64,000 nt of DNA, taken from positions 1 through 64,000 of the forward strand of contig JALDNG010000507.1 of the NCBI GenBank assembly GCA_024349245.1, in the 5' to 3' direction. Shown here piece after piece: positions 26,401-39,600 of the stretch; position 1 is the first letter of the stretch; every line of letters begins with the position of its first letter. The notes under the pieces were generated by a model. It worked only from the letters and a program-made list of their open reading frames with translations, was not told the DNA's origin and did no database searches. The stretch is from Neodontobutis hainanensis (lineage: Eukaryota; Chordata; Actinopteri; Gobiiformes; Odontobutidae). The position numbers were made by a program, and so were the translations under genes.

Positions 26401-29400
26401 CTCATAAGGGCAACCCTTACCTCGTTGATATAAGTTGATTGAAAGTTATAAAGTCTCTTTTATGACGAAGAAAAAGCGTTCTCCCTACTTTGGCACGATT
26501 AGTTAGAAAAATCACCTTAACGCTCCTCCTTATTGAACGCTCAATATCCCTCACCAGAATTATTCATTGAAGTGATTAAAATAGGACAAGGTAAAATATT
26601 TTCGTGTCACTCTTTCTGATATGATTTTTTTCAATTTTTTACGCTTATCAACTTTTGATTTAATCATGCGTTGCAGAATATTTTAAAAACGATAAAATCT
26701 TTAATGTCGAAGAATTTTAAAAATTTAGTGAATTGAGTCGATCCATCAATTTTGCACAATCGATATTTATGAGAATCCGATGTGCGAAATTCTATCGTGT
26801 TAAAAGCATGAAGGTTTCATCCATAGGCCACCTGATTGACCAAGGAAATGTCATTATAAATTTTATGGATAGCAAAACCAGCTTGGTTGATTGGATTAGA
26901 ACATTTTGAGACTTCGTGGCGTTTAAATCTATTTGTACCTATTCCATATCCGAATATATCAACGATATTTTGTTGATGGAATACTGGGTGGAAAAATTGA
27001 TATCACAGATATCCGCATAAAAATATCATACACGACTCAATTTAAACAATTTTTACATCAAGCTAAAATAAATTGTTATTATCTTTAAAGAAAGATCTGT
27101 TTTCAAAATAATACGAGTTTTATTTTATAACTACATACAAATCCGATATCATTTGAAATACCCTCCTAAAGTCAAACAGAAATCAATGAAAATAATCCAT
27201 ACAAAAATGTTTGCTTTCACAATAAATGTTAAAAATGCGAAAATTTTTTCATGATTCAACGCAGAATCGATCTAAATAAATTATCATTAAAAAGTAAAAC
27301 GATTGTAAGATATGGAAAATGAAACCTTTTTAACGTACCACATTTTAGAATTAAGTAAAAATAGTTTTTATTAAAGATACAAAATAAAATAGTCTTGGTA
27401 CTACTGTTTTTATTGAATATCTATACTTGATTTAAGGGTATAAATGAGGTTCCAATTATGCTTCAAAAAATTAGACACGGTCTATGTTTGAGAATGAAAC
27501 TTGGGTGAAATCAATGGGAGACGGGACAGTCGTCAGATTTAATCAAACCATTATGATGTGTGGATGGTAAACTCACCGTGATCGAAGTCAAAATAATGAA
27601 AATTGTGCTTTATGCGTCGTTGAATTTCCTCATAATATAACTCGTTTGTGGCTCAGCCGGTCTCGCTGTAAAACACACCATCAATACGCTACCGACGGTT
27701 TCCGAAATAGTGGTTTCAAACAGTATTATTGATACAGGTGTGCAAAAACAGTTACCAATATTTAAGAACGATTTTGTCCAAAGTTGTGTCACAAAGACAG
27801 TTTATTATTTCTCAAACATGAGTGATAAAACAGCATGTTGAGTATTCCACAGTGCAATATACAGTTAAATTTAGGACACTTATTCCGATTTATAATGAAT
27901 ATATTTTTTCGAATAAGTTCCAGTGTAGGTTGAAAGCTAGGAATTTTCTTAGGACTATAAGCAATTTAGTTAATTTTTGGCTGATATTTTTACATTTTAG
28001 AATAATTCTGCGTAATTTTGAAAAACCTACCACATTTATGCCAAAATAATTTGAGTCTTGGGAAGATAAACTTAGTCAACACAGTTGCAGACCCACACAA
28101 GGTATGATCGGAACATTCAACAGAAAAATTTACACAGTTAATTTTTACTTTTATTGAAGAAATATTCGTCATTCCAAATTTCGGTTTTTTTCGCAGATGA
28201 TAAATTTTAACGTTCCTAAGTTACGAAGATGGCTCTAATGCGAATAAATTAATTTTAAACTTTGACTCTTGAAAATTTATTGCTTTCTTTTAAGGAAAAG
28301 ATATATTGCACATGTAAAACTCGAACGATAATATAGATAAATTACACAACAAGTTGTTTTTGATGAATTAAATTTTTTATGTAGATACTCATGGTTGAGA
28401 TTTGGATAATTTAATGTGCGCGCGTCGATAATTTATTTTTATTTATGAAATTAAGATTCTGAAACAAAAATTTAAAAGTAATTTCTATTTAACGAATTAA
28501 TAATAAAATTTGAATAATATTAAACAAATATAATGTTGATATCATTTATTTAGCATTTAAAGATTACTTTTTTAATAGATGTTAGCGCGGTCAACATTTA
28601 AGTTGTAATTTTTAAAATGGACAATATTTCTTATATTTCCTGTTTAAAATGCATAAATTTTTAATAAGACAACTAAAATAAGCTCATAAGTTTTTGACAA
28701 TTTTAAGATTTCGTCCTATTATATATCAACAAAGCTCGGTCAGTTTCGGCCTTGCGTAGCCTAAAATAAAATAATCAATCGAATCTTCTTGTATACTTTA
28801 ATTTGAGCCCACAAAAATATTTGAAATATTCATCAATATATACCCGATTTTTTATCTGCTCTGACGAAGTAAATAAGGTATGTGAAAATTAAAATTATTG
28901 TGCTGTGCTTTTCGTTTTTCCGCCATAAACAATGTATCGCTCCCTTTGAGCCAATTTTCTTTTTATTCGACCAAATTTCTGAACTCTCTAAATCCGAATA
29001 TTTTAAGTTATACGAAGATAAATTACAAAGCTTCGCAAAACAGACCGTCTCACAGATTATCCAATACACGTAGCCAGCTAAGTAACGGTATGATTTGAGT
29101 AAAGGTCGTAAAATAAAACAATTATAAATCCTTTGACGTAAAAGCGGTATCTTGAAATCATGGATTCTAAAACTTTACCATCACGATACTGGAACTTCAT
29201 GATTTATCATTAAACCCTATATCCAGGGTGTTTTTTATTAAGTTCTCCAAAAAAGATTGATTCGATAAAAGTCACGCCAACAATAGATCTATTAACAGAT
29301 TTGCGCCCGTGTCAAATAAAATAAAAATTAATTATTTTTAAGTTTAATAATAAATCCATGAAGTCAATTGTATGGCTACTCGTTTTGTTATAAGCTCAGT

Positions 29401-30194
29401 ATGATGAAAAAGTATGACTTTCATTCAAACGCGGAAAAAAGTATTTGTGGTGCTTAAAAATATTAACATTCTGATGTCTAGTCAAGAAATCATACCATAA
29501 AATTATGTTGTTCTTAAGCAGCGAATTGTAAATCAAAGCTACGAAATAAAAGCCGTATGAATTAACCGCCATCAGTTGATATTGGTAGAAATAACTTAGA
29601 ATTTAACATATTAATCTACTTCCATGTCTACTATCATTAAAAGCATTCGAAATACTGACTCTAGTTCCACAACAGTCATATAATCCAAGGTAGGTTTGCG
29701 CAACCGTGTTAATGGTTGTTATATTTAAGAATTTTCATTTCGTGCATTAGGTATGAAAAGAACAATTAGTTGAAAATTAAATGAGAAATAGGCTCACTTT
29801 CGCCTCATCTTAACAGCCAGAAGAGTTCCAATACCTCCTACTCTGAAGGAAACTTATTTCCCAATTAAATAAATTTTTGCGGGCACAAAAATTTATGAAT
29901 GAGAAAAAACGTAAAATTTGAATTTAGGAGTATTAAAAAATTATAGGGAGGCTGCCTTAATTGCCTGCCGGACATTCAATATCAAAGTGTTAAAAAAACT
30001 GTCGTTACATTTTTTTTACATTATCCTTTTTAAATCAAATTTAAATTAGTTATAAATGAAAAGACTTGTAACTTTTGTATTCCTACAAGTTAAATTTAAA
30101 AATTTACTTTTCATATTGAAAATTACCAAAGTTATGCTCGAATGAAAAAAAATCGCTTGAGCGTAATTATGAGTTTTACGCAGTCTCGTTTAAA
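23442..30194. other. Intergenic DNA with faint retroelement-like traces
   Basis: No firm gene. A GC-richer block at 23.5-24.1 kb holds two minus-strand ORFs (23563-23853, 23822-24052), with a segment (FWRFIETFLSVS) loosely like the linker after Gypsy reverse transcriptase. At 26258-26402 (minus) a 45-codon frame reads MMVIDLFSKSHATHS, similar to the start of a retroviral-type integrase core. At 28.88-29.07 kb (plus) an open frame (FDQISELSKSEYFKLYEDK) looks like an amphipathic helix but has no recognisable partner exons. All of these are weak. Confidence 0.35.
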
Positions 30195-30740
30195 ATGGTT
30201 CGTAAATTAAAATACCACGAGAAGAAGCTTTTGAAAAAAGTTAACTTTTTCAAATGGGAGAGTGACAGTAAGAATGAAAAAAAGGTTATAAGAAAATATT
30301 TTTTGAAAAATCGGGAGGAATATTCTAATTATATTAAAATCGTTGCATCGGTCAGAAGACTTGTCAAAAAAGTAATTAGTTTAGATCCAAGTGAACCTTT
30401 TCGACATGAGGCACAAGATATATTGACTGCAAAATTGTACGAGTCTGGATTGATAGTAAATCGAACATTATCTGAGTGTGAGCATCTTTCGGTTTCTTCG
30501 ATTTGTAGAAGGCGGTTGCCTATCATGCTTATAAAACTAAAGATGGCCCCCCGTGTTGTGGATGCAACTCGAATGATCGAACATGGACACGTTAGAATAG
30601 GCCCTAATGTTATCACAGATCCTGCCTATCTTGTTACTCGATCTATGGAAGATTTCATAACGTGGACAGATACTAGCAAGATTAAACGACATGTATTGGA
30701 GTATGGAGAAGAACTTGATGATTATGATATTGATAACTAG
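30195..30740 (+). CDS. IMP3: U3 small nucleolar ribonucleoprotein IMP3
   Basis: IMP3 is a nucleolar component of the U3 snoRNP / SSU processome. It binds the U3 snoRNA-pre-rRNA duplex and Mpp10 for early 18S rRNA processing. The ORF is a single uninterrupted exon of 181 codons, the usual family length (about 183). It starts MVRKLKYHEKKLLKKV and keeps the S5-like S4 RNA-binding fold in the second half: CRRRLPIMLIKLKM, then HGHVRIGPNVITDPAYLVTR, then SMEDFITW and the near-invariant SKIKRHVLEYGEE tail, closing with an acidic end. The ATG lies in a good context (AAAATGG). A pyrimidine-rich TTTTACGCAG about 13 nt upstream could be a splice acceptor for a non-coding leader. It is isolated, with no gene visible for many kb on the left. 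It is the only conserved gene here without a micro-intron. Confidence 0.97.
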   Translation: MVRKLKYHEKKLLKKVNFFKWESDSKNEKKVIRKYFLKNREEYSNYIKIVASVRRLVKKVISLDPSEPFRHEAQDILTAKLYESGLIVNRTLSECEHLSVSSICRRRLPIMLIKLKMAPRVVDATRMIEHGHVRIGPNVITDPAYLVTRSMEDFITWTDTSKIKRHVLEYGEELDDYDIDN

Positions 30741-32848
30741 TTTTTAACATCTATTTTTATAGTTTACATTCGTATCGTAATTATTGTAACTTAATTACCT
30801 TTCATCTTAAGCTGTTTGCTAGAAAATTCATTTTCATGCCTTCACTGTTCATGTTTACTTGGTTAACGTCAAATTCTGTTATGTTGAACGTTTTCGAGAT
30901 TGATGGTCGATATTGAATAATAACGCTTTACCGTGGTTGTTTTTTTGTTTTGACGTGTAAAATTTGTTTGGTGTTTCCTTGTTGTCTCGTGGTCCTTTTT
31001 AATATTTTGATAAGAAGCCAAAAATTATTATTTAATTTCTTCCGTTTATCAAATACAACACAAAATTTAACCTCTATCTTCAAAAATTTGCACTATAGTA
31101 ATGTGATAAGCGATTTATGCCGTCTTTGTACATGTATTCAGTGTATAATTTTTAGCTCGGCACAGAAATGACTTTCCCATATGGTATTTTTGAGCAGTTC
31201 TTCAGATAGAATGATAATCAAACCCTTTTTGAGTATAAGATGGTTAAAATTTATAGTGGATTAGCTTTGACAACCAAACCCTCTCTGTGTGCTTCCTACG
31301 CTGTTTATGAGCTTATTTTAAAATTTTAAAATTCCAAAAAAGTTGAAACAATCAATTTTTTTCAATTACCTGTAACTTAAAAACAACATCACAGTTTATT
31401 AAACGCCATTTCCAAGGGGAGATAGAAATAAGCTCCGAATTAGAATAAAAATTGATATTAATTTTGATGTTTCAACTTCCACTTGCCAGATTCCATCATG
31501 TTGGAATTCGCAACTTCAGTAACTTCCTTTTATCGAATTCTGGTATAATTTTTAAACGAATTTCTCTGCATCTGTCAATAAAAAATTATGATCGGACAAC
31601 TGTAAGGAATGCACAGATGTTTGGGTGAGCATTCATGAAACATTCTCCGGGCCGCCTATTATAACTTTTCAACTCGTTATTCGTTCTTCCTCGTATATGA
31701 AAATTTCATTTTATTGAGAGATTCTATGAATGAGGGCTATAAAGGGACATTTATGTTCTTTCGAAGTTTAACCAATAAGCATTTTAGCTTAAACCGAAAG
31801 TCAATTTCGACTTTTTGAATAATATAGCCTGCGGTATTTCTGAAATCGACACTACTGCTAGAAGCTCCATATTTGATAGAATTATCATACAATATTCTTA
31901 GTTTTTTTGATATTTGAACATTTTACGTTAAATGGCTTGTTTAGATGAAAGGCGCAAAACTGTGCAGATTATATTCCGGAAATTCGCGCCTGATTGCAGG
32001 TATAAACCCAACTTCAAAATCCGAGGTGATTATATTTGGCGTCCAAGAATACTCTAATAATACAAAAATTTCATATAAAAAGTTTCAATAAAGGTATTCA
32101 TTTTTATCACACATCAAGCAACATGCTTACAGGATATCTAATTTTTTTCCAACGTAGAGAGCCATTACGATGAGAAATTGTTCAAACGGCGATGTGACTG
32201 AATGAAGGGTACAATCAACGAAAATCGAACCGTTGTAACGCAATAAAGAGAGATATTCGTTTGTTGACCATATCATAAATTCATGATAGTCACTATGAGT
32301 TTCACCATAGAAATATCATGCTTAAAAGCTGCCTCTGGGATAAATTTCTTAGCGGTTGAGGAGTACCGGATATAACGAAATTATTTGACATGGTGAATAT
32401 TTTCTCTCCAACTCTAGCATATCCTTCTTTTATTCGAAAGTATATTATAAAGAAAATTTCGATTTTGTCTTTAACTATGAAAACAACCTGTGGTACATTT
32501 GATTTTGACAATATTGTAACTCTGCCGATAGTGAATGAATATATTCTTTCATAAATTTAGTTGGGGTTATTTTGTTTGCAACAAATTGATTTGATTGCAT
32601 TTGTATGCTACGACATATATGTGATCACTAAATTGTGTCTGTATCTTCATGTATGTTTAACTCTGCTAGACAGTTCTCGTTGTCATGTACTAGATGACGT
32701 GTTTTATATCTTGGGTCTATATGCTTTACTCCTGCGGTATTTGTATCCGAGATACTCAAACATGGTTTAATGTGCTTCCATCATACCAAAATATGCAATT
32801 TCCGTTTTCTATCGGGAGTAATAACAAGGATCCTTTAATAGGTTATAC
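30741..32848. other. Intergenic DNA downstream of IMP3
   Basis: AT-rich 3' flank of IMP3, then from about 31.5 kb a less AT-rich stretch with only broken frames on both strands (for example 32302-32511 minus). Its position just before the dead Gypsy element suggests eroded LTR or leader sequence, but I could not find a copy of it after the element. Confidence 0.35.
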
Positions 32849-32866
32849 TGGTGCTAGCAATTATGG
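32849..32866 (+). promoter_or_regulatory. Possible retrotransposon primer-binding site
   Basis: The sequence TGGTGCTAGCAATTATGG begins with TGG, the complement of a tRNA CCA end, and lies shortly before the gag remnant. The matching tRNA was not checked, so this is position-based only. Confidence 0.2.
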
Positions 32867-33079
32867 ATAATAAAAAATTTGATTATTTATCGAACACGAG
32901 GATTGAATTCGGTAACCTTGAGATAATTGGAGCGATTAAAGGTTGGTTATATGAACAGACGTTCCTGATTGTCCTCTTGAATATCTCGGCTGCTTTGCGC
33001 GAAAATTGAGAAGAGACATTGATCAAAAAATTCAGGGAGACAAAATAAGCTTCAAGAAGAAATTTGCCTGAATTAAAAT

Positions 33080-33600
33080 TTACCTTATTAAAAGACCTAA
33101 TTTATTTGGAACACGAGAATATGTGGCGGCGATTTTTGAAAAATGCATTCTGAAACCTGTGGAGAAAATTTCAAATTTTTCGCTTTGAATGGAGAAGTAT
33201 GCGAGAAGGATTTCTGGCGATATACCACACATCTCTATAGACAAAATTGGGATTGGCTGAATCGTTGATTCACTTCTCCAGAACATATTATCAACCCTAA
33301 GTTCTTTTGATGCTTCAGATCCAGGCGTGGTCATAAGATAAGTCAAGAACTTATCGAGTGGCTTTGAAAAAGAAATCGTTGTTTGAAATTCTTGAAATTT
33401 CGACAAACTGGATGCGCAGATCCGTCAACTTTTGAAAGTACTAACTGAATTATGAATGACAACCGCCATGTTTTAAATCTAAAAGAGGAGTGCTCTAGCT
33501 GTGAGTGCAAATTGCATTTTCTAAGGACTGTGACTCAAGAGAAACATGTAAACCATGTTCTCAAAGAGGACATTTTGCTCGAATATGGCCACTCAAGAAT
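33080..33600 (+). pseudogene. Gag remnant with degenerate zinc knuckle (Ty3/Gypsy)
   Basis: In the plus frame REYVAAIFEKCILKPVEK followed by ISNFSL-stop-MEKYARRI resembles the retrotransposon gag core (the Q-x-x-x-ES-x-x-EF...LR-x-LA region). Stops interrupt it several times. Downstream, CKPCSQRGHFARIW is a CCHC knuckle whose last cysteine is missing (W instead of C). The antisense strand happens to be open for 108 codons (33080-33406), but it shows no family resemblance and I take it as a shadow. Confidence 0.6.
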
Positions 33601-34660
33601 ATGATACTTGGCTATGGCTATAAGGTTGGATCAGTTGGCAGAGATAACTATTCGGCTGTAACTGCACCCTTTAAGGTGAAAAAGGAAATGGATTTAAAAC
33701 TCTTGTCGAGTCAGGGTCTCCTAAATCATTTTATTAAACATGACAAATTTAACAACTATTTTAAAGTTCAACCTTACTTTTGTGGCTTGTTTTCGAAATG
33801 TGGAACTGATTCATTTGCAAGAGGTGAAATGTTGCTCAAGGTAAAAACTGGGAACCGTAAATTTTCTTTGATGTTTACATTAGTGAATGGGTTTTGTGTG
33901 GACTTCATAGTTGGAACAAATTTCTTGTTACAAACATGAAAATGATAGATTTTTCAAAAAATGAATATGATATTGGTAGAACGTTCGATAGACGTAAAAG
34001 GTGCCAAGCCACGTTCTCAGAAGTGTTGGATGTTACCACCTGCGATGCGACAGGATGGTTAGAAAAAGATCGACGAGTTACTAAAAGCGAAGTTAATCAG
34101 ACAGAGTGATAGTTCCTGGAGGTCCCCCTTCTCCATGCCACTTAAGAATGGTTAAAAGACGATTTGCGAGTGACTATCGAGAATTTTACGAAGCGACTTC
34201 GTTTTCACAATATCCCCTACAGGGTATCGATGAACTGTTGGAGAGACTTGCTGATGTCAAAATATTTCTGACATTTGATCTACTATCAAGTTATTAGCAG
34301 GTCCTACTTGAGCAGGAAGTAGTTGAAAAGACATCATTTGACCTCGGACTTGCTTACGGAGTATATGAATCTCTTCTCATGCCCTTTGGTTTAAATAGAG
34401 CCAAAGAAACATTTTAGCAGCTACTAGATTTGGTTCTCAAAAATAACAAGAATAACTTGTGTTATCTAGGTGATATTGTCGTGTTCTCAAAAAGTCCGCA
34501 GTATTATGAATCTCATTTTAGAACAACTCTAAATCAATTAGAAAAAACGAAACTTAAATAAGAATACATGTCAATTTTGCAAGGATAGCATCAAATTTAC
34601 AGGATTCGAAGTCTCAGAGAATGAAATTCACGCAGGTCTAAATTTTAAAAATGCATTTCC
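33600..34660 (+). pseudogene. Protease region and reverse transcriptase remnant (Ty3/Gypsy)
   Basis: The protease region ends in CVDFIVGTNFL, like the Gypsy motif near the end of the retropepsin, but a clear D-T/S-G active site is not visible. The RT palm then reads LADVKIFLTFDLLSSY, stop, QVLLEQEVVEKTSFDLG, then LMPFGLNRAKETF, stop, QLL. These are the family's D-L-x-S-G-Y and MPFGL-x-N-A-x-x-TF blocks. The catalytic Y-x-D-D box is changed to YLGDIVVFS, losing the first aspartate of the pair. Frameshifts follow before TELGQFIEFFRHFRAL, the connection to RNase H. Inactive. Confidence 0.85.
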
Positions 34661-34869
34661 TATACCCAGTAATGTGACCGAATTGGGACAATTTATTGAA
34701 TTTTTCCGTCATTTCAGAGCTTTATCGACAAATTTGCTTTCATCGCCCACCCATTATAATAGCTGGCTTCTAAAAATTCAAAGTTTCTTATGTCGAATAA
34801 TCGCGCCAATGTCTTTCAACGTCTTAAAAACAACCTCTATAATCTCCCACTTATGAAATTTCCTTCAGG

Positions 34870-35260
34870 TGGAGGAGAGTTGTATGTGTTTACTTAAGCC
34901 TCTAGTGGCACAATCAGTCCATCTATCCCAATTGGAAAATGAGTAAATGAAACTTATTACATTCGTAAGTCGAAAACTCACCGCTGCTGAATCAAACTCT
35001 TCAACGATCGACCTAGAGATGCTGGCTATTATATGGCAGTTAAGAAGCTAAGAACTTTCCTTAAAGGAATGAAATTCATTGTTCACACTGATCACTATCC
35101 GCTTAGATAGTTGGTGAATTTCAAAGACAACCACTCTAGAAGAGCAAGATAGTTATCCATCCTGATGGAATTTAATTTCAAAATCGATCATATTCCGGGT
35201 TCACTGAATTGTGTAGGGGACACATCATCGAAAACTTGCAACACTCTAAACTGCGATCGT
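34870..35260 (+). pseudogene. RNase H remnant (Ty3/Gypsy)
   Basis: ELYVFT-stop-ASSGTI matches the T-D-A-S start of the Gypsy RNase H with the catalytic aspartate codon replaced by a stop. Further on SRKLTAAES, then KKLRTFLKGMKFIVHTDHYPL (the TDHxxL block) and EFNFKIDHIPGSLN close the domain in the expected order across at least one frameshift. Confidence 0.85.
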
Positions 35261-35479
35261 GGGCTGAACATACTCGACTTACTAGAGTGGTATGATTTTT
35301 ATTATTTTTTCTCTTCCTGGGAAACGGGAACGTTAAACAAGCAACTAATTGGTCATTTATTCTATGAACAGCTTTAGAAATCACGAAATCTTTTAACAAA
35401 ACGATGAACCCAAATTAGTTGAGCATCGAAGACGTAGCTGATCCTTGGTCTTTGAATCAAAAATAATTGATTAGTGGAC

Positions 35480-36530
35480 TAAAATTCACCAAACTGATAA
35501 TGGTAATGCAGGAAAAACGAGAACCCTTTTGCCGATACTAAGATTTTTATTTTAGTCTAACATGAGCAAAACAGTCCAGAAGTTCGTCATTCATTGATAC
35601 ACGCGGCCCAAATAAAGAGATAAATCCAAAGCATTAACACTTTCTTCAACATATTCCTGTGGGGCATGCTTTTGCTGTTTGGTATGCGGACTCTGCAAGC
35701 CCGTCACCAGAAAAATCGTCAGGAAACAGATATTTAATAATTTTTGTTGATCATTCGACGAATTGTGTCGAAACATTTATCTAACTTGATCAAACGGCAG
35801 AGTCGGCCGAGAGAACCTTTGTTAACAAGACTGTTTTCAGATTCGAACGACCTAAATATTTACACTCAAATCAGGATGGTCAGTTTGAATCCTTTTTATT
35901 CAAACACATCTGAGAAATTATATGATTTTCAAAAAAACATACAACTCCATATCACCTCAAGGAAACGGAATGGCGGAACGGTGTGTGAGAACGTTAAAAG
36001 AAAGAGTACCCAATGCAAGATATGAATATGTTAAAGAATGGAACCAGGTTTTGGATGTGGCTCTTGTGACAATGTTAACTACGATAAATGAAGGCTCAAA
36101 ATGCCACACTTATGTTAGTGGATTGGCGCTCTCATAAAACTGTCATTTTTCTAAAATTGAAAAAATTTTAGAGAAATTGAGTATTCATACTTTGGTGGGA
36201 GATTCGGAAAAAACGAAGACCGACCTGGAAGAGACAGCGAAACGAAACATAAAGAAGGCTAAAGAATACGAACATTACTATAATTAAAATGAGTCAAAGC
36301 GAAATTGCTTATAAATCATGAGTACAATTAAGGCATATAAATCCTTCCTCACTATCAGACATATACGGTCAACATATTAAGGTGGCGATAGAACAGGCAC
36401 CAGGAACATACTTACTTGAGAACAACGGGAGTAAACGATTTTTTGTTAATCATGATCGAGTGAAGCCGCATTCCATCGATAAAAAATACTCAACAGAGAA
36501 AATGCTGAACGTTACAAAATGACGAGGAAA
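35480..36530 (+). pseudogene. Integrase remnant (Ty3/Gypsy)
   Basis: The core appears as YLIIFVDHSTNCVETF (first catalytic Asp kept), then QTAESAERTFVNKTVFRF and LHSNQDGQFES, where the second catalytic Asp is Asn. The third, GNGMAERCVRTLKERV, keeps the Glu in another frame. The C-terminal domain is visible as APGTYLLENNGSKRFFVN followed by HDRVKPH. Stops and frameshifts lie between blocks. Domain order and motifs place it in Ty3/Gypsy. Confidence 0.85.
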
Positions 36531-36590
36531 ATCAAGACCGGACCACCCATCCTCAAGAAGTCGAATATGGGAGACAAAGTGATTTGACAT

Positions 36591-36602
36591 GCGGGGGAAG
36601 TA
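36591..36602 (+). other. Possible polypurine tract
   Basis: A G-rich purine run (GCGGGGGAAGTAG) lies just after the integrase remnant, where the plus-strand primer of an LTR element is expected. Assignment rests on position and composition. Confidence 0.35.
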
Positions 36603-39600
36603 GATTATATTCAAAAATTTTTCTATGTTTTACATACGTTAAGTCTACATACAAATTTTCACCAAAAATAACGAATTCTTCAAAGCCAATGTTGTTCCCA
36701 AAATAGAAGTATAAGAAATTGAAAATTAAGAGTTATCATTTAACAATATGTAAGAGGTCAAAAACGCAAAAAAAATAAATCTTGTCACTATCCGAGGGCA
36801 CATACATTCTTTAAAGGTGTAAACCATCTTAAATATGTCAGCGCATACATTCTAAATAAACACATCACAAAAATGATAAATTGCAATAACTTTTAGATTT
36901 TAGGTCATATTAACATCTAAAACGGTACGTCTTGTTAAAAGGGTGAGGCATCAAACAATCGGTGAGACTTCCTGATAGTTCAAGCATGTGATGCTCGAAT
37001 CATGAGTGAAGTTACGGTCTCGTAACAGATCATAAATTGTTGTAGCTAATCGTTTTTTAACGCATAGCTTGGTTAAACAAACTATGAAACAAGTTCTTAG
37101 GTGGTAGAAGTTTATAGATTTTAATCGGACCTTACCGGAATAATTCGTTAATTATTCATTATTTCTTATACATTTGCCCATCCTCTGCTTTTTTGATTTT
37201 TATCTATATTTTAACAAAAAAGCTTTGAGCGTACAAAGGAACCCGTTTTTTCTTAACCTCAAAATTAATACACATCGTAATTTATCGGTACACGACTATT
37301 CATTTATTTTTCGAAGTTATGTGGGGTCGTTATTTTATGTATTTAATTGTTATTGTTTTAGGGGTTTCGGGGTTCCCATATTCATTTATTATGGGTTTAT
37401 GACAGGCAGCATACCATTCGTTCCTCGCTGATTTATGGTAAGGATATTGAAATTATGAACAATATAAGCTCGAATTATTTTTTAACATAGCTTTATTCTT
37501 CTCACTTAAAATTGTTTGACGCTCAATGTTAATTTTAAGAGTCTTCCATTATTCAAACATGGCCCGCACGTACTATAATATGTAAATTATTTTCTAAACT
37601 TTTATGGTTCCGAGGTAATAAATCACCAGAGATTTTAAATTTAAGCAGGAATTCTCAATTATTACTGGATTTTAATACTTCAAATCTTCATTTTAAACTC
37701 AAACTCCAAAGTTTTACGCAGTAGTTCTTGTGTCTGCAGAATTCCAAGAAGTTTATAAAATATTTAACCTCGCAGATTTATTTGATTTATTTTTCAAGAT
37801 GTAGAATTGACACAACCTAGATTTGTTGGACAATTGCGTTGTTTACACAAGGTTTGATCTCGCTAATTCGTAAGGTTGAATGATTTCTAAATTTATTTTA
37901 TTGATCTTCTTAAGTTGATTTTTGGTTGTTAGAAGCCTTCTAGTTCATTTAAATTCGCAAATACACGCTATTAAAATCAGTAGTTTTCTCTGTGAATGTC
38001 GGAAAGTATTTTTTGTGGTTTATTGAAATGTGCTAGGTGTCACGTTTTTGCACAGTAAATCAGTTTTGGCGCTTTAAAAATTTAACAGAATAAGTATCTC
38101 ATTAACTGCATGGCGTTTGTGATGGCATTGTTTGTTGATGTTTGTCAGCCAGAGGTAGACGGCACAGTTCTATAAGATTTTTGTATAAGTATATGTCGGA
38201 AACAACTTTTCATCACGCATGTTCAAAAATCACGTAATAGTGTCTGTCAGTTTAAACACACATCTCACGTTCAACTTTTTTTAAATTTTCAAATGTGTTG
38301 GCTCTCGAATTATTAAAGAATTTCATTAATGATTCCTATTTTGAGAAAAAGTTTATCTTTTAATTGATGGGAAGAAGCCGAATGAAGCCAAGCAGAATAA
38401 ACAGAATTTTCTGCTTGCTTATCTCCTCGTATTCTTCTGGCTATATCGCTGTAATCCTCAAGACTAACCTTATTACTATACGAGCAGGAATCATATTATA
38501 ATCAGAAAGACAAAAATGTAAACTTTTTCCAATCCAAGTTTATGTATTGTGTTTTCATGAATTTTAAAATGTGTTCGGGTGCAAGAAATAACGCGAATCG
38601 CAAAAATATTCTTCTAACCATGTTTATTTTAACCTAAATAAAAGAAGAAGATTGGCTTGCCTATAAAAGTGACCAAGAGAATAACAGTCGAAAGTTTATT
38701 TTTTACAAGGGGAATTTCAAACATTGTAAACAGTGAATGATCCTTGAGGAATCGGACACAATATTTAAAAAACAAATTTTGTAAAAAAAATCACAAATAA
38801 TCTACAAACTGAGTTAGACTTTTCGAATATAGATCATTTTTCTGATGAAAGAAAACAAATTCACACTTCAACTGTGGATCTCACTGGTGGCATAGTGTGT
38901 CAATGAAGCATAAGACTAGAGGAGATTGCGATAAAGTATGAGCTCATTTTTATTTCAAGTTTTTTCTTTAAAAAAGTAAAATAGATGAGTAAAGTAAAGA
39001 TCAAATCTATTTACCATTTTATCGTAAATATAATGTGCCGCGTAAGGAGTAAATCTTCAATGTAGTCTGGCCAATCCCAATCCTCTTAGTTTTCCTTTAC
39101 AAATATCATGTTTGAATTACATGCTTTTTTTTAAATGTATGAATTGAAGGAAAGACTTATAGTTACATTTGTGTAACCCATGTGATTAAAAATATCATGA
39201 GCCCTGGTGAATTGGAACACTACTATGGTACGTGGCCTAGTATTTGCAACACTTATTAAATTAAGGTATCTCCGTGGTTTACATGTAAGACATGGAAATT
39301 AATCTCTTGCTAAACTCCACCGAGCACAAGTTTCATGTCTAAAAACCGACATACTCTAAATTTTTATAAACAGAGTCTTCCTTAATCAACCCTATTGTCT
39401 ATAGTGTCAAAACTATCAAGCCAAGCATCTATTTTTCCAACTAACAGCTTTTTTCGTATTGAAGTTTGTATATCAATTAAAAAGCAAATAAATCAACACC
39501 AAGAATTGTTCTGAAGGCTTCATCTTTCAGGAACCAAATTAATCAATTTATTTATCGTCTGATTTTTGGGTTCATGCGCACTCGTATCTCACGATGCAAG

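Larger units (their letters stand above)
32849..36602 (+). mobile_element. Dead Ty3/Gypsy LTR retrotransposon
   Basis: In plus-strand order this region shows remnants of gag with a zinc knuckle, a protease region, reverse transcriptase, RNase H and integrase. That order is typical of Ty3/Gypsy elements, in which integrase follows RNase H. Many stops and frameshifts break every part, and catalytic residues are changed in the protease, RT and integrase regions, so it cannot be active. A possible primer-binding site (TGG start) marks the left limit and a purine run the right limit. I could not find matching LTRs on either side, so they are either too diverged to see or deleted. Confidence 0.85.

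Noticed and set aside
30329..30616. 95-codon minus-strand ORF
   Set aside because: Fully antisense to IMP3.
33080..33406. 108-codon ORF on the minus strand
   Set aside because: It lies antisense to the gag remnant, which has family resemblance on the plus strand. It is most likely a shadow.
37174..37490. Spliced plus-strand frame across a 23-nt GT...AG interval
   Set aside because: No ATG and no recognisable sequence; one such interval in AT-rich DNA is not enough support.
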